Shown one piece after another: positions 1 through 11,436 of a DNA stretch of 64,000 nucleotides (its first letter is position 1; each line of letters begins with the position of its first letter). This DNA comes from Eretmocerus hayati (taxonomy: Eukaryota > Arthropoda > Insecta > Hymenoptera > Aphelinidae), in contig CM056742.1 of the NCBI GenBank assembly GCA_029851415.1, positions 114,578,246-114,642,245 on the forward strand, given 5' to 3'. Below the pieces are notes generated by a model. The model searched no databases, had not been told where the DNA came from, and saw nothing but the letters and a program-made list of their open reading frames with translations. Position numbers and translations under genes: made by a program.

Positions 1-82
1 AGTTTCATCCTTACTCTCTTTCTCTATCAAATACGACAAATGCCAGATGTTACGGTTTGCCAAAGATACACGAGTGAGATAA

Positions 83-532
83 CCTTGGAGACCCGTAGTC
101 TGTCTAATCAATAGTCCGACGCATTTTTTATCTTCCACATTATAGAGAGAATTGGAAACCTGCATCCGATCACCAAGTTCTCATATTAATAACAGTCTAG
201 AACTTGAAAACAAATTACAAGATTTTATTATTCCTGATGACCGTATTTCACTTCCTTCAGATGTCAGTTCTCTCTTCACAAATATTCCTTGTCACCTTGT
301 TTTAGAAAGTTTAGATAGACGATTCAATGATATACACGACAAATGTAAGATCCCTTTTGATGAAATTCGAAATGCCGTGCAATTGATTTTCAAGAACACT
401 TTTTTCAAATTATTTCAGCCCCAGACGACTTTTGGTGGCTCGTTGCAGTTAATTTCCATTTGTTTGGACACGAAAAAGAGGTATTATCTAGAGCTCCGTA
501 TCTCAAAATGGAAATCGGACAAAGATATGTAG
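83..532 (+). pseudogene. Penelope-like element reverse transcriptase fragment
   Basis: Frame 2 reads as the middle of a Penelope-like reverse transcriptase. Around position 86 the residues WRPVV...INSPTH match the family's 'LRPIVSSIGSPTY' block. Then comes SHINNS, then DVSSLFTNIP (about 260-290), the conserved first catalytic-aspartate block of these enzymes, then QTTFGGS (about 420-440), matching the 'QTFG..MGSPLSP' block. The YxDD catalytic block is not visible. A TAG stop interrupts at about 142, another stop precedes position 83, and the frame closes at 530-532, so this is a broken relic. The normal protein is several times longer and carries a GIY-YIG nuclease, which I do not see. Established: Penelope-like elements are retroelements common in arthropods. 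Inference: an old insertion, possibly connected with the ribozyme-like motifs near 4.3-4.5 kb. Confidence 0.8.
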
Positions 533-2460
533 AGTTTTAAGGTGTTGCAGAGGGCACGGGGTTTTCATTTCGTCTCAAAGGTGTTCCTACGATTCGGGAA
601 CTAAATCTAGATCCTTTTCCGCAAAGATTTAGTCTTATGCAACCAAATATTTCAAGAAAATGTCTCTGACATTACGCTATAGCGCACCAGCGAGGAGCAC
701 AACATGGGGACGGAATTGACCAAAAATTTTGTACGCCATTTCGAAAGCACGTTTCTGTGGCGCGCCCGGCTGCAGGTTTGAGTTTTCGACTTGTAAAGAG
801 GTGTATTACATTATTCGAAAACACACAATTACAGTGCGTAGGTACACATAGGGGTTTCCGAATCCGCATATTATGCGTTGCAGTGAATTCAAGAGCCGAA
901 GGTGGGCCGCCTACAGGGGACGGAATTGACATTTCGACCCTTTATCAAGCACTACAAAATACTGGACCGTGGGTATCTGCTCAAAAAGTATGAGCATGTA
1001 GTTGTGCACCAATAGAATACACCCAAGAAAACTGCGCCACACTGAGTCATAGAAACTTGGGGGAACTCGGAACACGGAAAATCACATTGGCGGCGAAATC
1101 ACTCATATGCACAATGGGTTGTACAGCCGAAAGATCTACTGTAGTTTTACAACCAGGTTAAAGTCTGAGATAGGCGAATGTCGATAGATGCATGAAGCTC
1201 TCATCATTCTATAATTACACATGGCACTATATCTTAACTGGAATGAATCGTCTGGTACCCCTAACAAGCTTAATCTCCACTCATCGTCTGTTGTTACGCC
1301 CCTTTTTCATTACCGAACTGCTCCTATGGTAATTTCCGTTTCTTCGGAAGGCGACCCGAACTAGAGATTAAAACTGTTCCAAGGCACTTAACAAGAGGTG
1401 GGATCAGTTATACTAGAGACAGTCGAAGTAACGTGAAACTTTTGATAGCGTCCAGATAACGCGTGAATTTACTTCTCAATCTCCCACTCGACGACACTCT
1501 GATCTTACATTTCTACACGAGATACTTTCGTTCTGATTGATGTTGGAATCTGATTCCAATTTGGAAGGAATTACAAATGCTTATTCTCCCCCACAGTTTC
1601 CGATTTCTTCGCAATTCCTGTCTTCTCGCCCGTCTTGAACGAGACTATCCGTTGTGTTACTAATGACCCCACCAGAGATACTAAGAAAAAAAAATTATCC
1701 ACGTTTGGTTCCCCTTTCAACATAAAAAAATGAAGCAGAAGCGGTCATCAACTCTTTGATCCTCGCTGTGTCAGGAGGGAGAGAAGATCAATTATCACAT
1801 CGTTGACTTTCCGTAGTGTGTGCAAGGGAAGACCGAGGGGTGGACCACACACTTCTACTCATCTCGATAGTCACCAAAAAGATCGAGAGTGTAGAGAAAT
1901 TGAAAGATTAACAACTTTTGTACATTTTGGAATATCAAGTGTGAGATGTCTAGGCCACTTTGTGAGACTACACTCACTTTTATAGTCTAAACGCGGCATT
2001 CGCGTGGATTGGAAACTTGTGAACGTCGAACAGGGTACCAGAGATAAGCTCGATTATAGGGTCTGCAGTTAAGTGATTCATCGACCAAAATCTCTCGTGG
2101 AAGAAGAATGTTGAGGATACAAAGGCTTGATTTGTAGGACTTGTGCGAAACGCTTTTTGGGTATGTGTACTTCTTCCGCACTACAATGTCCATTCTCTCG
2201 TCACAATGCACTCCTCGTGCAAGCTCCTCTACCTCCACTCCTCCTTTTCCCACTCTCCGCTTCTCATTCACCTTCTTTCGCGTTCTCTCAGTCCCGCTCA
2301 TTCGCGAAATTGATTTAATCTCACTTACCTTTTTCAGACCCCGTATCATTGTGAGATATGTCTCGGCGAGGTCCGCGCTCACGCTTTCTTCATCTCTCAT
2401 TCTCGCAAATGCGCGTCTCTGCTGTTACACGCAAATGCAAGCCTTCCTTCTCTCGGCTCT
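533..2460. other. Non-coding stretch with one 15-bp direct repeat
   Basis: I see no gene here. The only structure is a perfect direct repeat, GGGGACGGAATTGAC, at 706-720 and 916-930, with 195 bp between the copies. It could be the target duplication of a short retro-insertion, but I see no poly(A) tail or Pol III boxes in the intervening DNA. The open frames at 672-932, 757-993 and 1987-2400 overlap on opposite strands and look fortuitous. Confidence 0.5.
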
Positions 2461-2646
2461 TTCCTTCTTTTCTTCCCCCCTCCCCCATCCCATTATTTCT
2501 TTCTCAAATTCTTCTTACTCCACACATCTTCGCTCACCCCTCAGGAGCAATCTCAGGGCCGTGGCCGTCTTTGAAGCCTCGAGTTCACGCGTCAGCCGAG
2601 AAGCTGGGGCGCGAAATGCGTATGAATTTCATACGAGTGTTCCTCC

Positions 2647-2707
<61 letters not shown>

Positions 2708-2950
2708 TCTCTCACACGCACACAGATTTTCTTTCACTCGCTCTCGGCGTACGTACAACCTGCATCGTCGTTGCCAGGCCTCCCACTCCCTTCGCGTCGT
2801 CTGCTACTCTGCTCGCTATCTTTCCCGAGGCAAGCCGGAGATGATGGAGCAGACATACAGCTTCGGTCGTCACGCGCGGTTCTTACGGTTTAGTTTTGCA
2901 CTCGCATAACATGGCAGCTCGATCAGGCAAGCCAAAAAGCGTCGTCATGT
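2461..2950. repeat. CT-rich tract with (CT)n microsatellite
   Basis: The plus strand is strongly pyrimidine-rich from about 2130 to 2850, with an uninterrupted (CT)n run at 2648-2705. The long open frames across it (2141-2893 and 2358-2909) are Ser/Leu repeat products of the microsatellite and not credible proteins. CpG is more frequent from 2560 to 2900 than in the surroundings. Pyrimidine and GAGA-type tracts often lie near arthropod promoters, but I see no TATA or initiator arrangement that would fix a start site. Confidence 0.8.
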
Positions 2951-2963
2951 GGGGGGGGGGGGG
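2951..2963. repeat. Poly(G) run of 13
   Basis: A homopolymer of 13 G lies just left of the foldback element at 3000. A similar run of 15 G lies at 32328-32342, and C runs lie near 4222, 9709 and 37883. Confidence 0.9.
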
Positions 2964-2999
2964 CGAGTGCGTTGCGCGAAAACACCGACAATCGAGTTA

Positions 3000-3682
3000 C
3001 GTGAAGTTGGCCCGCCACTTTGAGACGAATACACCAAAAAATCCTGAGTTTAATGGTACAACTCTTTTAATTTGAGCAATGAATTTCCAAAGTGCTAAAA
3101 TATCGCCCCCCACCAAAACACAATAAATACTCATAACACCGTGAATATATGCAGTAGAAAAACCCACGCGGGCTCAATTTGAAGCTCTTAATTTGACCAT
3201 ATCGATTCAATTATCAGAACTTATCACTATTCGCGCAAAATTGTTTGAAAAGACTAGGAGAAGTTCCCATGTATAAGGTATGGGCAGGTGCCGACTGGTG
3301 GGGACTATATGCGGACTAGCCTAATGCGGACCATGCATGCTCCCCCTTCGCTGCCTCTCCCCTGCCGGCTTACACCTTATACACGGGGACTACTTCCAGT
3401 CTGTTCGAACAATTTTGCGTGAATCGTGATGAGTTTTGATAATTGAATCGATATGGTCAAATTAAGAGCTTCAAATTGAGCCCGCGTGGGTTTTCCTACT
3501 AAATATATTTGCGGGGTAATGAGGGTTTATTGTGTTTTGGTGGGAGGTGATATTTCAGCACTTTGAAAATTCATTGCTCAGATGGTCAAATTGTTCAAAT
3601 TAAAAGAGTTGTACCATTAAACTCAGGATTTTTTGCTTGATTTTTTGGTGTATTCATCTCAAAGTGGCGGGCCAACTTCACG
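3000..3682. mobile_element. TA-flanked foldback element, family A copy 1
   Basis: Two arms of about 280-315 bp are near-complementary. The left arm starts TA|CGTGAAGTTGGCCCG at 2998 and the right arm ends with the complement followed by TA at 3683-3684. The arms meet around a GC-rich core of about 90 bp (3281-3370). The TA dinucleotide on each side fits a Tc1/mariner-type target duplication, but the tip is not the usual CAGT. The block GGGCTCAATTTGAAGCTCTT inside the left arm (about 3169-3190) recurs in the element at 62270-63145. There is no transposase, so the element is non-autonomous. Confidence 0.8.
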
Positions 3683-4182
3683 TAAGTTCGGTCGTGCGCG
3701 CATTACGCGAAGCTGTGTATATAACACGGGAGTAGGGAACGAGTGCGGGTGCTATAACGCAATTCTCTGCTATGGCTTTTCCATGTTGGCAGCGATTCTT
3801 CCCTTTCCTGATTCTCAGCTTCTCGGAAACACCATACTTACGTCACTCGAGTCTCTGCCACTTGCTCTTTTTGCGCTTCTCTCGGGTTTCATATATCACT
3901 CTCCTGCTCTCTCTCCTCGCTTGGAAACTTTTGCAGTCTCGAACAACAAGACAACCAGGGACTGTCAAAGAACCGACAGTGATTTCACTATTGGATGTAC
4001 AAAAAATAAAACATCAATTTAACAGGTGTTGTGCCAACAGTCTATTAATTATCATCCAGATACTAAGAATTGCAATCCCACCTTTCTCTCATCAATTCCA
4101 TGATTGTTCACTCGTTCAAAATTTATTACAAAAAAGTTACGGTTGATCTACGGGTTTGTGGTGTCTTTATTACGAACCAGAC
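3683..4182. other. Intervening DNA, no gene seen
   Basis: This is CT-rich in places (3780-3940). The open frames at 3633-4022 and 3772-4146 overlap in different frames, match nothing I recognise, and the first begins inside the foldback arm. Confidence 0.5.
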
Positions 4183-4274
4183 ACGGATCCAGGGAGGGGG
4201 CGTGGTAGAGGCAATTGCCCCCCCCCCATGGAACCCATCAATCGCCCCCTTCAAGACCGGTCCCTGGGTCCGCG
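4183..4274. repeat. Short GC-rich inverted repeat with G and C runs
   Basis: GGATCCAGGGAGGGGGCG at the left is mirrored by TCCCTGGGTCCGCG at the right, around a 10-C run. This 'ggatccaggg...gggtccg' arrangement resembles the ends of transposon-derived repeats seen in many invertebrates. It abuts the ribozyme-like motif at 4278 exactly and may have interrupted it. Family unknown. Confidence 0.45.
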
Positions 4275-4277
4275 CCT

Positions 4278-4317
4278 GTTTCAGACAAGATAATAGCTAA
4301 CACACTGTCCTCATCAG
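4278..4317 (-). ncRNA. Hammerhead-ribozyme-like motif (Penelope-type), minus strand
   Basis: On the minus strand the core boxes occur in order: CTGATGAG, then GACA, a loop, TGTC (a 4-bp stem II), then GAAAC after one extra base. This is the conserved hammerhead core. Established: Penelope-like elements carry short hammerhead motifs in their terminal repeats. The strand 3' of GAAAC runs straight into the GC-rich repeat at 4183-4274, so stem III and the cleavage triplet are missing. It is most likely a broken copy. Confidence 0.55.
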
Positions 4318-4475
4318 GCCCATGAATGAGTTGTTAATATCACAGACAGTACGCGTGAATGAACGTATTGCTACAGATTAATATCAACCTTGATCTACGA
4401 TATCTCATGTAAGATAATTGTAAGTAAAATTACTCATAAACTGCTGAACGCGATGCTAACAACCTTTTTATAGAC
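4318..4475. mobile_element. Likely Penelope-like element terminal remnant
   Basis: This AT-rich sequence lies between two inverted hammerhead-like motifs. It contains no reading frame. It is assigned to a Penelope-like terminus only because of the motifs on either side. Confidence 0.35.
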
Positions 4476-4512
4476 CTGATGAGGACAATAAATCAGCCGT
4501 CGAAACTTCGTC
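4476..4512 (+). ncRNA. Hammerhead-ribozyme-like motif, plus strand
   Basis: The plus strand shows CTGATGAG (4476-4483), a possible GAC/GTC stem II around a loop, GAAAC at 4502-4506, then TTC and GTC (4510-4512), the expected cleavage triplet. A very short stem III (AC...GT) would fit the minimal hammerheads described in Penelope-like elements. Stem I is doubtful: an outer CUUU/AAAG pairing is possible, but the bases next to the core do not pair well. The GATAAAGAC that follows resembles the downstream region of such elements. Confidence 0.55.
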
Positions 4513-4632
4513 CTAGATAAAGACACGATTAACTCGTGGATCAGTCATTAGTTTACTAGAATTGTCTTAATCTCAGCCCGATTCGATTCAAATTATCAAC
4601 ATGGCATTTGGAAGTTTGTTACCGTATAATTC

Positions 4633-5241
4633 GGCTCCGGGAAGCTGGCATGACAGGGTCGGAACTGGGTAAAACAAATCAAACCAAAATAAGTTCTCAC
4701 ATAGCGGACCAAATTGACCTATGTGCAATTTTTGTGTTCTCCGCTTCTTTTTCGAGTTATTCGCAAAATAAGTTGGGACACCGTGTGTAAAAGTCAATGA
4801 ACATTTCTGCTGGTATAACGCAACTTAAAGAAAATGTAGAAAGACGAATCGATAGATCTTTTTGTGTTCAACCAGCGTACGTTAAAAAATTCGCGGAATC
4901 AGTGATATTAAATAAATAAAATGAAAAACAAGATTTTAGACTTAAACTCCCCGCTCGGGTGGAGGTCCACGCCACGATCATGCGCAGTACGCCATCTCAC
5001 GATAGCCAACTTTCGACAATTGCGATACTCTCGTGTCAGGGCTGTATCGCATGATTGATGCACCTCACCGACCCCGCACCGCATCCCGCAGCGGCCGTGG
5101 TCCTTATTCCTGGCTGGTTGCCGCGTGCACGGCGTGCACTAAGCACAATTATTAATTAACTAAAATAATCGATTGAAAATCGCTTCGAACACGATGGATG
5201 AGATCAAGTGGTAAGAGAGAGCAAAGTAAATCATGTCATGG
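4633..5241 (+). repeat. Left terminal inverted repeat of the 9.2-kb element
   Basis: Nearly full-length complement of 13281-13881, differing by scattered substitutions and small indels. Frames at 4608-4790 and on the minus strand at 13724-13918 give the same short peptide because they read the same TIR sequence. They are not genes. The inner part (4950-5160) is GC-rich compared with the interior. Confidence 0.9.
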
Positions 5242-5306
5242 TTTTTTTTTAATCAACGATCTCGTAATCGAGGCCGCTGCGAGGTCGCTGCGAAAATTCA
5301 CAGAGA

Positions 5307-6253
5307 TATATGAGCGTTTCTCTGGAACTTTTGCACTTTGCTGAAAATCGTTGAAAAATGAAAAATGAAAATCGCTCAACGCACACCTGGGACCTTTTGC
5401 TCACATATTTGTGTAGTATTGAGAGTTACAAATCCACTATTGAAACTCATATAGAGTAAGTGCCATCGACAAAATCACCCTTCGACATGAGTCGAACTCA
5501 ATAAAGTAGTTTTTCAACGATTCTCCAGAATTTCCTAAGCAATTATTTGGCTAGATTGGCAATTTCGACGAATGCCTTGGGCTTTTTGCAGCTTCGTAAG
5601 GACAGAGTATCCGATCACGATTGGTTTCATCAATATAGAATCCGCCAATTTGGGATGAGAAAAACTGAATTTTTTTCGTGAATCACGTTTTGTCTATCTC
5701 ACTTCAGAACGGTCGTATTCTATAGACAGAAGTATCACACCAACACGAGACTCGTCGCAAAATCTCCGCAATCGCATCTCCTTTGTAGATATGCATTCCA
5801 AAAATTGCGTTCAGAGTCACGGCAGGAGCTTGGCGTAATCATCTTTGAGTTGAACGAGACATGATTGATTTTTTATTCTCAATTTTCAAAGTCATACAGT
5901 TTTGGCTGAATTGGTAGCACACCATCGCGCTTTTGGGCCATTTTTCTCCAATATATTACCCACCAAATGCAGCTTGAATCAACTCGAAAAGTTGCGCGGC
6001 ATAACCAGAATATCCGTAAGACTGCCCGAGAGTACCAAGTATTTCCACTGGATCTTCCCAATATCCTCTCTTTGAGTGACCTAGAATGAATCAACTCCTT
6101 CTGATCATACAAAAGTCGAAAATATCTCATTTTGAGACTTAGATAATGATATTTTCACTTCGATTGGGGCCGATAGATTTGATTGTTCTCTTATATCATC
6201 ATCCATAGCTGGTATTCCAGCAGGTGTAAAAGTTCCAGAGAAACGCTCATATA
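5307..6253. mobile_element. Possible TA-flanked TIR element nested in the 9.2-kb element
   Basis: TATATGAGCGTTTCTCTGGA at 5307 is mirrored by the complement ending near 6253. The arms share about 30 bp, extending to a 'GGAACTTTT(G/A)CAC' block, and TA sits at both edges. The interior has a minus-strand frame at 5879-6130 that I do not recognise. A Tc1/mariner-type non-autonomous element is the simplest reading. Confidence 0.5.
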
Positions 6254-8416
6254 CTTCTCGATGAAATTAACCATATTACTCAATGACATCCTTGATTCTT
6301 TCATTTATGGGCTATGAAAAGAAAGATGAGGCTATTTTATACGTGTTTTTGGGCCCATTTTTACCCTTATTTTTGACCGCTCTTTGAATTGAGATTATAA
6401 GTATGGTGCTCATCCGAACTTTTTGAGGGTATCGCGTTTGAAATATGCCTGATGCATATTTCGGTTCTTTTCGTGATTACCTCAGATTTGAAGCGTTCTA
6501 TTGAAGAAATGAAAAGAAATGAAAATGTGTATACTCAAAAAGATCTTTCGGATGCACGACCCACTTTTTCAATTTCGGGCTCCGCCCATCCGAAAACTAC
6601 AAAAATGTAGGTTTTCAGTATTCATAGCTTGTTAGGAGGCCATCCGCTATGTTTTTTTTTTTTTTCATCACAGACGAAAGTCTAACACAACACAAACATT
6701 TTTTGTCTTCAAGATTCCTGTGTCAAACTGCATCCAGTTAGAGCAATCGTGCTTTAAAGCGTGGAAAATCCGAAAAATTAACAATAAAAGTGGTTTTTTG
6801 ATAGCAGCACTCCGTTTCCCATTCACAAAAACACCCAGATGCGAGGTTGTCTTTTTCATTATTAGTAGGATACAATCACTTTGGATACAGAGCAGGAGAT
6901 ATCGTGGCTTCCGAGACTAAAAGACGAAAAATTGCCTTACCGTCAATCGCGGTTACTTCGAACAATTTTGAAACTTTTGCTCGTATAATTTCTCTGTAAG
7001 TTGTATGTACGTTATACATCATAAAGGCAATGTATTGAAGATCCCCATATAACTTTGAACACTTGAATAATTTAACGTAACGGCGATTATGGTAATGATA
7101 TTTGAAAAGATATTCAGAGCTCATTTTGAGTTTTCTAAAATTGGAACAAAGCCTCAAACAATGGATGAGTAGTTTCCAGGATCATCTAAATTGTAATTAC
7201 TATTTGCATTTGAATTGAAAAACTCACTTTTACAAAGTTTCCATCGAATAAAAAAAAATTCACTTCTTGATGTATAATAATTGGGAGACTCGAGAAGAGC
7301 ATTTTGAAAATCAAATGATCCTAACGAGGAATCCAAAAGCTGATAATCATCGAAACAAAAAAACTAATTTGTATGATACAGTCACCCGGGTTTCCGAGTG
7401 ACTACGATTTTTTGAGTGTTCAAAATTACCTCATTCCTCGAAAAAGCATGTATTTTCCCATTTAACTTTTCAAAATTAGCCCGTTTTGGGAGAAAAATAG
7501 GTGTTTTCAGTTTCTACACTACAAAATTGAGTCAGGGTCAAAAGTCAAAATACACCAGTATAACGATGTGTTCTTTGAAATATCGATATGGATCGCCAAA
7601 ATTTAGCGCCATTGACTTAGATCCACCCGGGAAGTTCTCGAACAAGACCAACTTTCTTGGAGCTACTTTTCTTCGTGCCAAAATCAAGCCCTTCAAAAAT
7701 TTTGTTGTAAACTCAATTACAGCTGCAGCTGATCATGATAGGGACCCCCACACCGGTGCAAAAGGTTGTCCACGCATGCCACTCTCAAGCGAATAAGTAC
7801 CAGAACCCTTCCGCATCCCCACTTTGCTGATTTTGAGAATTCAAAACTTGTACCTCGAGTGTTCAAAGTTACCCCATCTGTTCAGAGTAAGCCTGGTTGA
7901 CGGTTCATATGTATTTTAAATGGGGAGGTTATTTGTCTGTAGTAATAAACTGAGTAATTTTCATGAAGAATGAAGTTATCTGCATACTCAGACACCCAAA
8001 ATAAGTATCCTACATAATGTTGGGCCCAAAATATTTGCGTCAGATTTCGGCTCATATGCAACAGTTCCTTTTTCGACACTGATCCCAGATCACTGACATC
8101 CGAACATTAACAGTAAAACTGCCGAACATGAACAGTAAACCTGCCGAACATGACAGATTTGTTTCTGATCTTATATAAAATCTAGCTCAAAAATAGTCCT
8201 TAGTCCCCTTGCCATTTAAGAGCCAGTCAAATAAGCTAAGAATAAACACGTAACAGCAAAATCATCTCACGTAAAACTATAACACTAGAGCACCCGGAGC
8301 TCCACTTTGGAGTAAAATTTAAAAATTTCTATCGGACAAAAGGCTCGAGCCTGATCAGTGCGCTCGTAAATGACCGTAAAACCTTTTTTTTTTTTTAAGT
8401 GGGCGGGGTCGTTTAA
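6254..8416. other. AT-rich interior of the 9.2-kb element, no gene seen
   Basis: Frames such as 6876-7157 (minus) and 7416-7796 (plus) are short and unmatched. Minor features are a T run near 6652-6665 and a short tandem of 'AACATGAACAGTAAA' at about 8100-8150. Confidence 0.5.
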
Positions 8417-8825
8417 GAGTGCTCTCTACCTTTTTCGAAAACGACGGTGGCGCCCCTAGCGGTCAAATTGGTATATTGACAATAACAATTTCCAGAAACG
8501 AAAAGGAAGGAAACCAATCGTACCGCCACCTGCGGATTATTTTTCTGCCAATTTGAAAAAAAAATTTTCATTGAGATCGGTGCAAAATTGAGCCCACGAA
8601 GATGCGGGAACTTTTTCATAGTGTTGTTGAATTTTTCCCGCAACTTTGTGGGCTCAATTTTGCACCGATCTCGATGAAACTTTTTTTTAAATTTGCAGAA
8701 AAATAATCCGCAGCTGGCGTTACTATTGGTTTCCTTCCTCTTCGTTTTTGGAAATTGTCATTGTCAATATACCAATTTGACCGCCAGGGGCACCACCGTC
8801 GCTTTTCAAAAGGTAGAGAGCACTC
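8417..8825. mobile_element. TTAA-flanked palindromic MITE, 409 bp
   Basis: The TIR tip GAGTGCTCTCTACC starts right after TTAA (8413-8416), and its complement ends right before TTAA (8826-8829). The two halves are complementary over almost the whole length, with the turn near 8620. A TTAA duplication is typical of piggyBac and Kolobok superfamilies; the tip lacks the piggyBac CCC start, so I leave the superfamily open. The opposed frames at 8413-8643 and 8723-8923 are the two halves read on the same strand. Confidence 0.85.
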
Positions 8826-8829
8826 TTAA

Positions 8830-9689
8830 TGGAGCGAAAGAAATAGCGAGATAGGGCAAACTGTATGGGGGCTTGCATGAAAGACGTCCGCAGTTCCGCA
8901 CTCAGAGGAGAGGGGGGTGTCATCGAAAGTGTGGCTTTTTGTGACTGATGACGGCAAGGATGTCATGAGTATTCAGAGGTCCACTTTCTCGGAATTGAAA
9001 ATCAGATATTTCTTTTATCGCTAGACGTTATGATGAAAAGCTTCAAGCTTCAAAGCGTACCCGAATGTTCGCGTGCAAAGCTTTGGTGCGGCATCAAAAT
9101 ATAATAGCGATGATCCAATGTCTCATCCATCACACAACGCCTCTAATCGTAGGAGTTTTGAATTTCAAAACAATCATCAGGCGTTCACAGCTCGATTTGA
9201 GAGAAATATCGTACGCGTATCTACTTTTTGATAATATTCTCGTCGCTGCGGATTATGTTCATATATTGATGACCCTTCGCAATAAAACTGTATCTGATCT
9301 TTTCTAAACTTTGTAACCTTGCCTTTTTGCATTATCATTTTTGATATCCTAAATTTTCCTAAATCAACCCGCGTGGTCTTTTGATGGAGTTAACACGTGT
9401 GTTCAATATTGTTGATTCGAAGGAATTCTAGTTGATAATCGCTTTACATTACAAGAAAAAGGAGTTTTCAATTGTTGGCCAAGGAAGTGCTCTAGGTATA
9501 ATTATATCTATCGTCAAGCATAAATTGTTATGAATTTGAACTTTTTCGCAATTAGTTACAATGTTAGGCCCAAGTTTGAAATATTTCGATGCCATACAGA
9601 AATTATCAAATAAAACTGAAAATATTTTGCGGGGAAACAAGCGTATGGAGTCAGTTTATTTATTCGTTCGAGATGTTCAGTCGAGAGTA
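8830..9689. other. Interior of the 9.2-kb element, no gene seen
   Basis: Only short unmatched frames are present (for example 9065-9307 and 9449-9640 on opposite strands). Confidence 0.45.
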
Positions 9690-10413
9690 AGTGTACCTAA
9701 CATACCCCCCCCCCTCCCCCATATGTCTATCTCAGGAATGAGCCCTCGTTGACTTTATCCCGCAAATTTTCTTTACGTTTGCTATGTTAGAATACAAGAA
9801 AATCAATGGGTTGGACCGACCCCTGCTGACTTCTGCGTGTCCCAAGAAATTGATAATGAGTATATTTCACCTTTTTCCTTCGCACAGCTGAGAAATCGCC
9901 GAGAAATTGCGTTTAGTAAGACCGCCGCCAAAATTTTTTGATTTGGACAATCTCAACTTACTACAGCGCATTCGATTCATTTTTTTGAGATCTTGAAACA
10001 CCGATCTCTCTTAGAGTTGCGAAACTTGGGTTTAGAGCGGTTTCATGAGCAATATGTTAAGATCGTTTGCAACATAAATCCAAAATTAGTTTGTACCTAA
10101 TATACTCTCGCATAAGGCTATCTTGAAAGGGTGTATGGTGTGACCTTTTTTACCCCTCATAACTATTCATCGCGTCGAAATAGGTTACAGACTGGTGATT
10201 TGGACCAATGTGGTCGCACGGGAACAAAAAAGATTAAATGCACTTCAACGCTGATTTATATCGGTTTTTTGGGTAAATTAAGACAGCTCGATTTCAGATC
10301 ATCAAAATTGGACGTACCTCAGCTCATTGTGAAGTCCTTGAAACGAGCTTCAAAATGATCTAACGAAAAATATTGAGATAAGAAAATGCCTTGATGGGGG
10401 CAAATTGTACACT
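9690..10413. mobile_element. AGTGTACC-family element, copy 1
   Basis: The left tip AGTGTACCTAACATACCCCC follows TA (9688-9689). The right end GGGGGCAAATTGTACACT is followed by TA (10414-10415). A second, internal version of the left-end sequence starts near 10093. Copies 2 and 3 are at 36630-37841 and 63473 onward. The TA duplication suggests a Tc1/mariner-type mechanism. There is no transposase. Confidence 0.75.
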
Positions 10414-10540
10414 TACATGATAAAAAATTTTGAAAAATTGGGACGTCCTTAAGAGAGGGGGCATACTCGTAAAACGTGACCACGTCCACATCCCATCTAA
10501 AACATAAGATTCTATGAACATACATGATCATGGAATCCAT

Positions 10541-11436
10541 GGGTTCCATGATCATATATGATCATGTTAGAATCGGTTTCAAAATTCTTATAAGTCTGAA
10601 AACTTGTCATGGACTGTTTTGGAGCTGGCGCAGCATCAATACCTAACGATATTGACCGCACAACACCCACAAAATTTGTCTGGAAGTCAATCTAGTACTA
10701 TGGCAGGGTGAAATGGTGAAAGAAAAAAAGACAGAATTTTGATATATAGTTTTCTTATTGAAATCACATTCAGTACGCACAATTACACATTTGGATACGA
10801 AATTCATTTATAAGGTATTGCGGAAGATACTTTACGTAAAATCTCCTCGGAATAATCATTCAACTCGAATTATCAAATTTGAGAAATCAAATAAATTAGG
10901 TACGAGAGAATTGGCAAATCAAATAATTATCAAACTAGACAGATTTATTTCCACAATGAACCAATTTGTTACATTGAATGAATTAAGACAGGATTTGAGA
11001 ACTAATAACTGAATGTTTCAGAATCGAGTCTAGAAATAGGCTATTAGCACGTTGGTTACATTTTCAGTAACCATAATCACAACCCCAACCTTTGATCAAC
11101 TCATCTTCGGCTACATCATTTGCGAAAATAATATTATTGATGCTACGATCTACTCATACCTTTTCCAGCAATTTCCAAGCAAATTTTACCAATGAATCTC
11201 GTAACCAGATGCAAAATTGTATGAACTGAATCTCTTTTCCAATAAAAAATTATATTAAGATTCTGTTCTTTCTTCTTCCACCATTTTATCTTTCCATAGT
11301 GTGTGGTGGGTGTTGTGCGGTCAATATTGTGAGGTATTGATGTTGCGCCAGCTTCAAAATAGTCCATAAAAATTTTTCAGAATTATAAGAACTTTGAACC
11401 CGATTTTCCTCACGACCATATATGATCATGGAATCC
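10541..11436. mobile_element. Foldback element with ATGATCATATATG tips
   Basis: Sequence from about 10541 to 10830 is mirrored by 11140-11436. The tip GGTTCCATGATCATATATG matches the complement of CATATATGATCATGGAATCC. Arms of about 300 bp surround a core of about 310 bp that contains most of the frame 10758-11012 (84 codons, unrecognised). The left flank carries an extra palindromic copy of the tip (10523-10560). No clear target duplication, so the outer limits are approximate. Confidence 0.7.

Noticed and set aside
2141..2909. Frames of 250 and 183 codons over the CT tract
   Set aside because: Ser/Leu runs produced by (CT)n read in two frames; typical artefact.
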